DNA from: Chloroflexota bacterium
GTDB taxonomy: Bacteria > Chloroflexota > Limnocylindria > Limnocylindrales > CSP1-4
DNA: 19,584 nucleotides
Assembly (NCBI GenBank): GCA_017881985.1
Contig: JADGQH010000023.1
Span: forward strand, 1 to 19,584
Reading direction: 5' to 3'
Shown: positions 1 to 6,400 of the stretch, one piece after another
Layout: the number at the start of each line of letters is the position of its first letter
How positions within the stretch are numbered: position 1 is the first letter of the stretch
Translations under genes and position numbers: made by a program
Notes under the pieces: model-generated
The model's database searches: none
What the model was told of the DNA's origin: nothing
The model's input: the letters and a program-made list of their open reading frames with translations, nothing else

Positions 1-417
1 ACCGGCTATCAACGCGCGATGGAGCGGGCTGGCCTGTCGACGGACGGCCTCATGGTCGATGGCGACTTCAACGAGCCCTCCGGCGTCACGGGGGCCGAAG
101 TGCTCCTCGAGCGCCGCTGCGACGCGATCTTCTGCGCCAACGATGCCACAGCGATGGGGGCCCTCGAGTCGATCCGCGCCCGGGGCCTGGGCGTGCCCGA
201 CGACGTTGCCCTAGCCGGCTTCGACGACCTCGACTTTGCCGCCCGTCTCGACCCGCCGCTCACGACCGTCCGCCAGGGCGTTCGTGAACAGGGTGCCGAG
301 GCGGCACGCACGCTGTTCCAGCTCATGGCCGACCGCGATGGCACGCCGCGCCGCGTGATCCTGCCGACGGAGCTGGTCATCCGCCAGTCGACGGTGGGAG
401 GTGTGACGCGCCCCTGA
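1..417 (+). CDS. LacI-family transcriptional regulator, C-terminal part (5' end outside window)
   Basis: The reading frame is open from base 1 and ends in TGA, giving 138 visible residues. The DNA-binding helix-turn-helix and first half lie upstream of the window. The visible part matches the C-terminal periplasmic-binding-like effector domain of LacI/GalR regulators: a CDAIFCANDATAMGALE segment, then GLGVPDDVALAGFDD, then a PPLTTVRQGVREQG stretch and a final LPTELVIRQST. These are the usual family landmarks in the usual order. Such proteins normally sense a sugar and repress adjacent catabolic or transport genes. The ABC importer starting 62 nt downstream on the same strand is the obvious target, so a carbohydrate ligand is likely but inferred. 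There is no sign of degradation; the 5' truncation is due only to the window edge. Confidence 0.9.
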   Translation, partial: TGYQRAMERAGLSTDGLMVDGDFNEPSGVTGAEVLLERRCDAIFCANDATAMGALESIRARGLGVPDDVALAGFDDLDFAARLDPPLTTVRQGVREQGAEAARTLFQLMADRDGTPRRVILPTELVIRQSTVGGVTRP

Positions 418-428
418 GACGTTCGATC

Positions 429-449
429 GCTCCCATCGCTGGTGGGAGC
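429..449 (+). promoter_or_regulatory. Inverted repeat between regulator and transporter genes (operator or hairpin)
   Basis: A perfect 7-bp inverted repeat, GCTCCCA and TGGGAGC, is separated by 7 nt. It lies between the lacI-type stop codon and the ribosome binding site of the binding-protein gene. A LacI dimer binds palindromes of about this size, so an operator is possible. As RNA it would form a short hairpin, but no T-tract follows, so an intrinsic terminator is less likely. No clear -10 hexamer was seen in 418-465. Confidence 0.4.
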
Positions 450-465
450 ACATCGCGAGGATCAT

Positions 466-470
466 GGAGG
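466..470 (+). promoter_or_regulatory. Ribosome binding site GGAGG for the solute-binding protein gene
   Basis: GGAGG lies 9 nt before the ATG at 480. It fixes that start codon and marks an individually well-translated binding-protein gene. Confidence 0.7.
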
Positions 471-479
471 AGTTCACGA

Positions 480-2273
480 ATGGCACAGAGGCATCGAATC
501 GTTGCCCTGCTCGCGGTCCTGAGCCTGGTGGCGACGGCCTGCTCGAGCGGAGCCACCACGGCGCCGTCCGTCGCGCCGTCGGCTGCCGCGGCATCCGCGG
601 CTGCATCCGCGGCCGCGCCCGCTTCCCCGTCCGCGGCGCCGTCGGCGGCCGCGGTCGTCGACTACCCGCGCGCCGAGACGCTCTACACGAGCGGCAAGCA
701 GTACGGCGCCCCGTCCACCTGGAACCCGCTCGATCCGAACGCGGCGATGGGGACCGTGGGCCTCCAGTACGAGACCCTCTTCCTGTACGACCCGCAGAAG
801 GACGAGTTCAAGCCGTGGCTCGCCGAGAGCGCGTCGTGGACCAGCCCGACCGAGTACACGATCAAGGTCCGCCAGGGCGTCACGTGGTCCGATGGCCAGC
901 CGTTCACGGCGGATGACGTCGCCTTCACGATCGGCCTCGCCAAGATCAAGGCTCTCGGCTCGAACATCTGGGACTACGTCACGGATGCGACTGCGACCGA
1001 CCCCTCGACCGTCGTCGTCAAGTTCAACAACCCGGCCTACCAGGAGTGGGCGACCTGGACCTACAACAGCCCGATCCTCCCGAAGCACGTCTGGTCTTCG
1101 CTGGCCAACGAGGACATCCTCAAGACCACGAACGAGAACGGCGTCGGGACGGGCCCCTACATGTACAAGACCCATGCGGATGACCGCATGGTCTGGGTCA
1201 AGAACGACACCTGGTGGGCCAAGACGGCCCTCAACCTGGACGTCAAGCCGAAGTACATCGTCGACATCGTCAATGGCGCCAACAGCGTCGCGCTCGGCAT
1301 GGTGCTCCAGGGCGGCCTCGACCTGAGCAACAACTTCCTGCCGGGCATCGGCGAGCTCGTCAATCGCGGCTACGTCAAGACCTACTACCCGGCGGCGCCG
1401 TACATGCTGTCGGCGAATACCGCCTGGCTCGTCACGAACGACAAGAAGACGCCGACCAGCGACCCGGCGTTCCGCAAGGCGATCGCGACGGCGATCAATG
1501 TCCCCCAGATCGTCAGCAACGCCTATGCCAACATCGTGGCCGCTGCCAACCCGACCGGCCTCCTCCCCTCCTGGGACAAGTACGTCGACAAGGCCGTCGT
1601 GGCCGACCTCGGCACGAAGTTCGACCTCGCCAAGGCCAAGACGATGCTGGCCGCCGCCGGCTACAAGGCGGGCGCTGACGGCTTCGTCACCAACAAGGAT
1701 GGCTCGCCGATCAAGCTCACCATCTCGGTCCCGACCGGCTGGTCGGACTGGGAGGCGGCGCGCGACATCATCATCACGAGCCTGAAGGCTGCCGGGATCA
1801 ACGTCGAGTCCAAGCCTCTCGACTACAACGGGTTGGTCGCGGCGCGGAACTCCGGCGACTTCGACCTCGTCATCAACAACGAGGTCCAGATCAGCAACAC
1901 GCCGTGGACCTACTACGACTACATCTTCCACATGCCCCTCATGACGGGCGCAGGGAAGAACCGGAACTACGGCGGGTACGAGAACGCTGACGCCTGGGCC
2001 CTCGTCCAGCAGCTCGACAAGACGCCGGTCACCGACATCGCGGCGATGCAGGCGATCACCTCGAAGCTCCAGAAGATCCAGCTCACGGATCTTCCGGTCA
2101 TCCCCATGTGGTACAACGGCATGTGGTCGCAGGTCAGCAACGCGGTCTGGACCAACTGGCCGTCAAGCGCCGATGGCAGCAACCACTGGCTCCCGTCGAC
2201 ATGGAATGGCTACTGGCAGCTTGGCGCCGTCCTGATGCTCACCGAGCTCAAGCCGGTCCCGCCCGCCCAGTAG
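480..2273 (+). CDS. ABC transporter substrate-binding lipoprotein, SBP_bac_5 (Dpp/Opp/cellobiose-type) family
   Basis: Encodes 597 residues, a normal length for extracytoplasmic family 5 binding proteins. Residues 1-20 form a lipoprotein signal peptide (basic RHR, hydrophobic core, LVATA) with the lipidated Cys at 21. An Ala/Ser/Pro linker of about 35 residues follows, presumably tethering the domain above the membrane. The mature domain opens with ETLYTSGKQYGAPSTWNPLD and contains WSDGQPFTADDVAFTI, the classic SBP_bac_5 signature, and a VGTGPYMYK block. It would capture the substrate and pass it to the permeases encoded next. The opening resembles family 5 proteins described for cello-oligosaccharides. 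With the LacI-type regulator upstream, I infer an oligosaccharide ligand; a peptide ligand cannot be excluded. The start is fixed by GGAGG 9 nt upstream. Confidence 0.92.
   Translation: MAQRHRIVALLAVLSLVATACSSGATTAPSVAPSAAAASAAASAAAPASPSAAPSAAAVVDYPRAETLYTSGKQYGAPSTWNPLDPNAAMGTVGLQYETLFLYDPQKDEFKPWLAESASWTSPTEYTIKVRQGVTWSDGQPFTADDVAFTIGLAKIKALGSNIWDYVTDATATDPSTVVVKFNNPAYQEWATWTYNSPILPKHVWSSLANEDILKTTNENGVGTGPYMYKTHADDRMVWVKNDTWWAKTALNLDVKPKYIVDIVNGANSVALGMVLQGGLDLSNNFLPGIGELVNRGYVKTYYPAAPYMLSANTAWLVTNDKKTPTSDPAFRKAIATAINVPQIVSNAYANIVAAANPTGLLPSWDKYVDKAVVADLGTKFDLAKAKTMLAAAGYKAGADGFVTNKDGSPIKLTISVPTGWSDWEAARDIIITSLKAAGINVESKPLDYNGLVAARNSGDFDLVINNEVQISNTPWTYYDYIFHMPLMTGAGKNRNYGGYENADAWALVQQLDKTPVTDIAAMQAITSKLQKIQLTDLPVIPMWYNGMWSQVSNAVWTNWPSSADGSNHWLPSTWNGYWQLGAVLMLTELKPVPPAQ
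543..653 (+). repeat. Low-complexity Ala/Ser/Pro linker coding region
   Basis: Residues 22-58 of the binding lipoprotein are almost entirely Ala, Ser, Pro and Val. They are encoded by repeated GCC/GCG/TCC codons, including iterations of GCATCCGCGGC. Comparable linkers occur in the two other lipoproteins of this window. Confidence 0.8.
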
Positions 2274-2286
2274 GCTCCGTAGACAC

Positions 2287-2321
2287 ACGTCCCTCCCCCC
2301 GCGCTGCGGGGGGAGGGACGT
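2287..2321 (+). terminator. Perfect 16-bp GC-rich hairpin between binding-protein and permease genes (attenuator or mRNA-stabilising stem)
   Basis: The left arm 2287-2302 (ACGTCCCTCCCCCCGC) is exactly complementary to the right arm 2306-2321, with a 3-nt loop, GCT. It begins 13 nt after the stop of the binding-protein gene and ends 39 nt before the TTG of the first permease. No run of T follows, so complete rho-independent termination is unlikely. Such stems after the first gene of ABC operons typically protect the upstream mRNA or cause partial termination, giving more binding protein than membrane components. The structure is seen directly; the role is inferred. Confidence 0.75.
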
Positions 2322-2360
2322 CCACGCCCGACCCGTCGGCGGGCGACCAGGGGACACCCA

Positions 2361-3359
2361 TTGCGACGCTACTTCGGGCGCAAGCTTCTCATCTACGCGG
2401 CCACGTTCTTCATCGCGGCCACGATCGACTGGCTGATCCCGCGTTTCATGCCCGGGGACCCGGTCCAGAGCCTGGTCAGCCGGACGGGGTTCGGGCTCAG
2501 CCCTGAGGGGTCGCAGGCGCTCGTCACCTACTACAACAACCTGTTCGGGCTCAACCACCCGATCTGGGAGCAGTACATCAACTTCTGGGCATCACTGCTC
2601 CACGGCGATCTCGGCAGGAGCGTCTACCTGACCGGCAGGCCGGTGACGAGCGTGATCATGAGCGCCGTTCCGTACACCCTGGCGCTGCTCATCCCGGCCG
2701 TCCTCCTGAGCTGGTGGGTGGGCAACACGATCGGGGCGAGGGCCGCCCGTCGACGGTTGCTCGACAACGTCGTGCTGCCGGTCGGCTATGTGCTCACGGC
2801 CACCCCGTACATGTGGCTCGCGATCGTGCTCGCCTGGGTCTTTGGCTTCATCTTGAACATCTTCCCGATCTCCGGCGGCTACAGCTACTCGCTCGAGCCC
2901 ACCCTGACGTGGAAGTTCATCGGAAGCCTCTTCTCGCACTGGGTCCTGCCGTTCGCCTCGCTCTTCCTGGTCGGGTTGGGCGGCTGGGCCATCGGGATGC
3001 GGAACATGATCATCTACGAGCTCGAGGCGGACTACTCGCGCTACCTGGAGGCGCTCGGCGCCCCGAGCCGGCTCGTCCGCAAGTACGCGTTCCGGAACGC
3101 GATGCTGCCCCAGATCACGGGCCTGGCACTGAGCCTGGGCGTGGTCGTCGCCGGTGCGCTCGTGACCGAGATCGTGTTCTCCTACCCGGGCCTCGGCAAG
3201 CTGCTGCTCGCCTCGATCCAGAACGAGGACTTCTTCCTGCTCCAGGGGATCTTCCTGTTCATCATCCTGGGCGTCCTCATCGCGAACTTCATCGTTGACA
3301 TCGCGTATGTGATCGTCGACCCCCGGACGCGGGTCGCGATGAGCGGAGCGGAAGAATGA
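2361..3359 (+). CDS. ABC transporter permease, DppB/OppB-like
   Basis: A 332-residue inner-membrane protein of the binding-protein-dependent transport permease family. The N-terminus (RRYFGRKLLIYAATFFIAA) is the first membrane helix typical of DppB, followed by the extracytoplasmic FMPGDPV and LLHGDLGRSV motifs. The cytoplasmic EAA loop is at about residues 230-245 (EALGAPSRLVRKYAFRNA), where an ATPase docks. The last helices end with VDIAYVIVDPRTR, the usual OppB C-terminus. The start is TTG with a poor Shine-Dalgarno sequence. No alternative start fits better, because the first helix begins only a few residues later. The stop overlaps the next gene by 4 nt (ATGA), which indicates translational coupling. 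Confidence 0.93.
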   Translation: MRRYFGRKLLIYAATFFIAATIDWLIPRFMPGDPVQSLVSRTGFGLSPEGSQALVTYYNNLFGLNHPIWEQYINFWASLLHGDLGRSVYLTGRPVTSVIMSAVPYTLALLIPAVLLSWWVGNTIGARAARRRLLDNVVLPVGYVLTATPYMWLAIVLAWVFGFILNIFPISGGYSYSLEPTLTWKFIGSLFSHWVLPFASLFLVGLGGWAIGMRNMIIYELEADYSRYLEALGAPSRLVRKYAFRNAMLPQITGLALSLGVVVAGALVTEIVFSYPGLGKLLLASIQNEDFFLLQGIFLFIILGVLIANFIVDIAYVIVDPRTRVAMSGAEE

Positions 3360-4321
3360 CGACTCGAGCGCCCTCAGCGGGCGCGCAGACCCCGGACGTC
3401 GTGCAGGGCCCCCAGGGCGTGCCGACGGTTCCCGGCGCGGTCCCGGTGGGCGGGCGGCCCGACCCGCGACCGATGAGCCGCCGCGGCGAGATCCTCTACT
3501 TCGCGCTGCGCACCAAGAAGGTGATCATCGGGCTCACCATCATCGCGGTGTTCCTCGTCCTCGCGCTCATCGGCCCGATCATTCGGCCGGGCGATCCCGA
3601 CGCCCTCATCGGGCCGCTGGGCGCCTCCCCGTCCGCCGACTGGTGGTTCGGGACCACCTCCTTCGGGCAGGACATCTTCGCCCAGTTCGTGTACAGCCTC
3701 GGCTCGACGTTCCTCGTTGGCGCGCTCGGGGGCGGGATCGCGGCGATCATCGGAATGACGGTCGGGTTCGTCGCCGGATACCGGGGCGGCTGGATCGACG
3801 AGGTCTTGAACATGATCACGAACGTCGTCCTCGTGATCCCGACGCTGGCCCTCCTCCTCGTCGCGGCGGCCTACCTTTCGGCTCGCGGCGTTGTCGTGGA
3901 GGCGCTGTTCATCGGGTTCACCTCGTGGCCGTGGGCAGCCCGGGCGATCCGCGCGCAGACGTTCTCGCTCCGATCACGGGAGTTCGTCAACCTCGCCCGG
4001 ATGAGCGGCGTCAAAGGTCTTCGGATCGTCTTCGGCGAGATCGCACCGAACATGAGCTCGTACCTCTTCCTGACCTTCATCCTCCTGTTCGGCGGGGCGA
4101 TCCTGATCGCCGCCACGCTCGACTTCATCGGGCTGGGTCCCACGAGCGGGTCGTCGCTCGGGCTGATGATGTACGACGCGGTCGCCTGGAGCGCCCTCCA
4201 GCTCGGCCTGTGGTGGTGGTTCATCCCCCCCGGCGTGGCGATCACGGCCATCGTCGGCGCGCTCTACATCACGAACGTGGGCCTCGACGAGGTCTTCAAC
4301 CCCAAGCTGAGGAACACGTGA
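3356..4321 (+). CDS. ABC transporter permease, DppC/OppC-like
   Basis: A 321-residue second permease of the importer. It has a Pro/Gly-rich cytoplasmic N-terminal extension of about 45 residues and a first helix around 56-75. The family motif WWFGTTSFGQDIFAQFVYS is at about 96-114, more helices follow, and the EAA loop (NLARMSGVKGLRIVFGEIAPN) is at about 212-232. It pairs with the DppB-like protein to form the channel. The ATG overlaps the preceding stop as ATGA. An internal ATG at 3473 would drop most of the unconserved N-terminal extension and is a possible alternative start, but the overlap favours 3356. Its own stop overlaps the following ATPase gene by 4 nt (GTGA). Confidence 0.93.
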   Translation: MTTRAPSAGAQTPDVVQGPQGVPTVPGAVPVGGRPDPRPMSRRGEILYFALRTKKVIIGLTIIAVFLVLALIGPIIRPGDPDALIGPLGASPSADWWFGTTSFGQDIFAQFVYSLGSTFLVGALGGGIAAIIGMTVGFVAGYRGGWIDEVLNMITNVVLVIPTLALLLVAAAYLSARGVVVEALFIGFTSWPWAARAIRAQTFSLRSREFVNLARMSGVKGLRIVFGEIAPNMSSYLFLTFILLFGGAILIAATLDFIGLGPTSGSSLGLMMYDAVAWSALQLGLWWWFIPPGVAITAIVGALYITNVGLDEVFNPKLRNT

Positions 4322-5271
4322 GCCTCCAGGTCACGGATCTGCGCGTCTACTACCGGACCCTGGCGGGCGACGTCAAGGCGCTCGACGGGGTCACCTTCGG
4401 CATCGCTGATGGCGAGATCATGGGTCTCGCCGGCGAGTCCGGCTGCGGCAAGTCGACCCTCGGGAACAGCCTCATCCGCATGGAGGGGCGGATGCGGCAT
4501 GTGGGCGGGACGGTCACGCTGGACGGCGTTCCGCTCCCGATCGACGACCAGGCCGACATGAACCACTTCCGGTTTGCCGAGGTCTCGATCATCCCGCAGT
4601 ACGCGATGAGCGCCCTGAACCCGACGCGCAAGATCGGGAAGATGGTCGGGGAGCTCGTCGCAACGCGGGGCGTGCGGTACCACGACATTCGCGAGGAGCT
4701 GGAGCGACGCCTCGAGCTCGTGGGCCTTGCCCGGGACGTCCTGGACCGCTACCCGATCGAGCTCTCCGGCGGGATGAAGCAACGGATGGTCATGGTCCTC
4801 TCGACGCTCCTGGACCCGTCGCTGCTGATCGCCGACGAGATCACCTCCGCCCTCGACGTGTCGAGCCAGCGCGCGGTCGCTCAGACGCTCGTCGAGTTCC
4901 GCGACCGCGGCTTCGTCAAGAGCATGATCGTGGTCACCCACGACGTCTCGATCCTGTACCAGATCTCGAACACGCTGGCCATCATGTACGCCGGCAAGCT
5001 GGCCGAGAAGGCCCCGACCGACGTGATCATGTCCCGGCCAAAGCACCCGTACACGCGCCTGCTCATCTCGTCCCTGCCGGAGATCGGCGTGCGGTTCGAG
5101 GAGCAGCGCCTGACCGGGATCCCGGGGACCCCCCCGTCGCTACTGAACCCGCCGACCGGCTGCCGCTTCCGCGAGCGCTGTCCCATCGCGATCGCCAGGT
5201 GCACTGACGAGGAGCCCCCGTTCGTCGAGGTGGAGCCGAACCACTCGGTGGCCTGCTGGATGGCCTCGTGA
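4318..5271 (+). CDS. ABC transporter ATP-binding protein, DppD/OppD-like
   Basis: A 317-residue cytoplasmic ATPase. Walker A is GESGCGKST (39-47), the Q-loop Gln is at about 94 (IIPQYAMSALNP), the signature LSGGMKQR starts at 149, Walker B is LLIADEITSALD with D173/E174, and the switch His is at 208 (THD). The C-terminal oligopeptide-transporter extension contains four Cys (282, 288, 295, 313; CRFRERCPIAIARC). The equivalent cysteines hold an iron-sulfur cluster in some characterised OppD/DppD proteins, so one may be present here. The residue after the catalytic Glu is Ile instead of the usual Pro. I chose the GTG at 4318 because it overlaps the previous stop as GTGA and starts at the first conserved residues. 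The frame is open further upstream, inside the permease gene, but that is not plausible coding. Confidence 0.93.
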   Translation: MSLQVTDLRVYYRTLAGDVKALDGVTFGIADGEIMGLAGESGCGKSTLGNSLIRMEGRMRHVGGTVTLDGVPLPIDDQADMNHFRFAEVSIIPQYAMSALNPTRKIGKMVGELVATRGVRYHDIREELERRLELVGLARDVLDRYPIELSGGMKQRMVMVLSTLLDPSLLIADEITSALDVSSQRAVAQTLVEFRDRGFVKSMIVVTHDVSILYQISNTLAIMYAGKLAEKAPTDVIMSRPKHPYTRLLISSLPEIGVRFEEQRLTGIPGTPPSLLNPPTGCRFRERCPIAIARCTDEEPPFVEVEPNHSVACWMAS

Positions 5272-6266
5272 TGCTGACGCTCGAGCGGGTCTCCAAGACC
5301 TACAAGGTGGGCCTCTTCGGCGGGACGGACCTCGCGGCCGTCCGCGACGTGAGCTTCTCGCTGCAGCCCGGCGAGGTGATCTCGCTGATCGGCGAGAGCG
5401 GAAGCGGGAAGTCGACGATCGGCAAGATGATCCTGCGGCTGCTGGCCGTGAACGGGGGTGCCATCACCCACGACGGGACCGACATCGCGACGCTCCGCGG
5501 GTCCGCCCTGCGCTCCTACTACCGCACGGTCCAGGGCGTCTTCCAGGATCCGTTCAGCTCGTTCAACCCGATCTTCAAGGCGGACCACGTCTTCGGCCTC
5601 ATCCGCGGCGTCTACTTCGGATCGGCGTCCACCGCGGAATGGGAGCGCAAGCTCAACGACGCCCTCGAGGCGGTCACCCTCGATCCGGGCCAGGTCCTCC
5701 ACAAGTACCCGCACCAGTTGAGCGGCGGGCAGCTCCAGCGACTCCTCATCGCCCGCGCCCTGCTGCTCGACACGCGATACCTCGTCGCGGACGAGATCAT
5801 CAGCATGCTGGACGCGTCGACCCGGATCGACGTGCTGAACCTGCTCGGCGATCTCAAGGCGCGTGGCCTCGGAATCCTGTTCATCACGCACGACCTCTCG
5901 CTCGGCAACTACATCAGCGAACGAACCGTGATCCTGCGCCGGGGAAGGATCGTGGAGATGGGCCCCACCGCGGCCGTGTTCGGGCAACCGCTCCACCCGT
6001 ACACCCGGATGCTCATCGCGTCGGTCCCGCGGCTCCACGAGAAGTGGGGCCAGATCGACGCAGGTGTGCGCGCCGGGTCGGGCTGGGCTCCGGCCCCCGG
6101 CGAGCGGTGCCTCTTCCATGCGGCCGTCCCCGACGGCGGCGCCGCGGCGGATCTCGCCGGCCTCGCCGGATCTGGTCTCGCGGAGCTCGAGGCGGGCCAT
6201 TTCGTCGGCTGCGTCGCACCCACCGCGGACGGAACGTGTGGAGGGCGGTCAGCGTCAGCCGCCTGA
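5268..6266 (+). CDS. ABC transporter ATP-binding protein, DppF/OppF-like
   Basis: A 332-residue second ATPase of the importer. Walker A is GESGSGKST (42-50), the Q-loop is VFQDPFSSFNP (Gln 93), the signature LSGGQLQR is at 151-158, Walker B is YLVADEIISMLDAS with D175/E176, and the switch His is at 208 in ITHDLSLGNYIS. Like its partner it has DEI rather than DEP in Walker B. The C-terminal region is Ala-rich and lacks the four-Cys cluster seen in the partner. The start is either GTG 5268, a GTGA overlap matching the other junctions of this operon, or the ATG immediately after it at 5271; the difference is one residue. It is the last gene of the importer; no terminator with a T-tract follows. 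Confidence 0.92.
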   Translation: MMLTLERVSKTYKVGLFGGTDLAAVRDVSFSLQPGEVISLIGESGSGKSTIGKMILRLLAVNGGAITHDGTDIATLRGSALRSYYRTVQGVFQDPFSSFNPIFKADHVFGLIRGVYFGSASTAEWERKLNDALEAVTLDPGQVLHKYPHQLSGGQLQRLLIARALLLDTRYLVADEIISMLDASTRIDVLNLLGDLKARGLGILFITHDLSLGNYISERTVILRRGRIVEMGPTAAVFGQPLHPYTRMLIASVPRLHEKWGQIDAGVRAGSGWAPAPGERCLFHAAVPDGGAAADLAGLAGSGLAELEAGHFVGCVAPTADGTCGGRSASAA

Positions 6267-6396
6267 TCGTGGCCGCCTCTGCCCGCCCGGGATCGGCGCA
6301 GGGACGGGCCCTATGCGACACTGCGCGGCATGCTCGCCGTGACCCCTGACACGTTCGGCCGCGTGGCGGCGACGTCCGCATGACGGCGACGTCCGC
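6267..6396. other. Intergenic region upstream of gatB
   Basis: These 130 nt separate the ABC importer from gatB. No convincing -35/-10 pair or intrinsic terminator was seen. The last 30 nt hold the first copy and part of the second copy of a 17-bp tandem duplication. gatB may be expressed by read-through or from a promoter I cannot recognise. Confidence 0.5.
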
Positions 6397-6400
6397 ATGA
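6367..6400 (+). repeat. 17-bp tandem duplication spanning the gatB start codon
   Basis: The unit CGGCGACGTCCGCATGA occurs at 6367-6383 and again, identically and directly adjacent, at 6384-6400. Each copy ends in ATGA, so the first copy supplies an extra ATG 17 nt upstream of the gatB ATG. Read from that ATG, the frame is a six-codon peptide (MTATSA) whose TGA at 6398-6400 overlaps the gatB ATG. Confidence 0.9.

Noticed and set aside
543..653. Ala/Ser repeats considered as a CRISPR-like or mobile repeat
   Set aside because: They are in-frame low-complexity linker codons directly after a lipoprotein Cys, with no regular repeat-spacer pattern.
474..1931. Long minus-strand open frame (485 codons) opposite the binding-protein gene
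   Set aside because: Composition is Arg/Val/Asp-rich antisense of a high-GC gene, with no recognisable domain; the plus-strand SBP_bac_5 protein has clear motifs, a signal peptide and a ribosome site.
3643..4317. Upstream extension of the DppD-like frame inside the permease gene
   Set aside because: Arg/Pro/His-rich out-of-frame translation of the permease gene; GTG at 4318 gives the standard ATPase start with a GTGA overlap.
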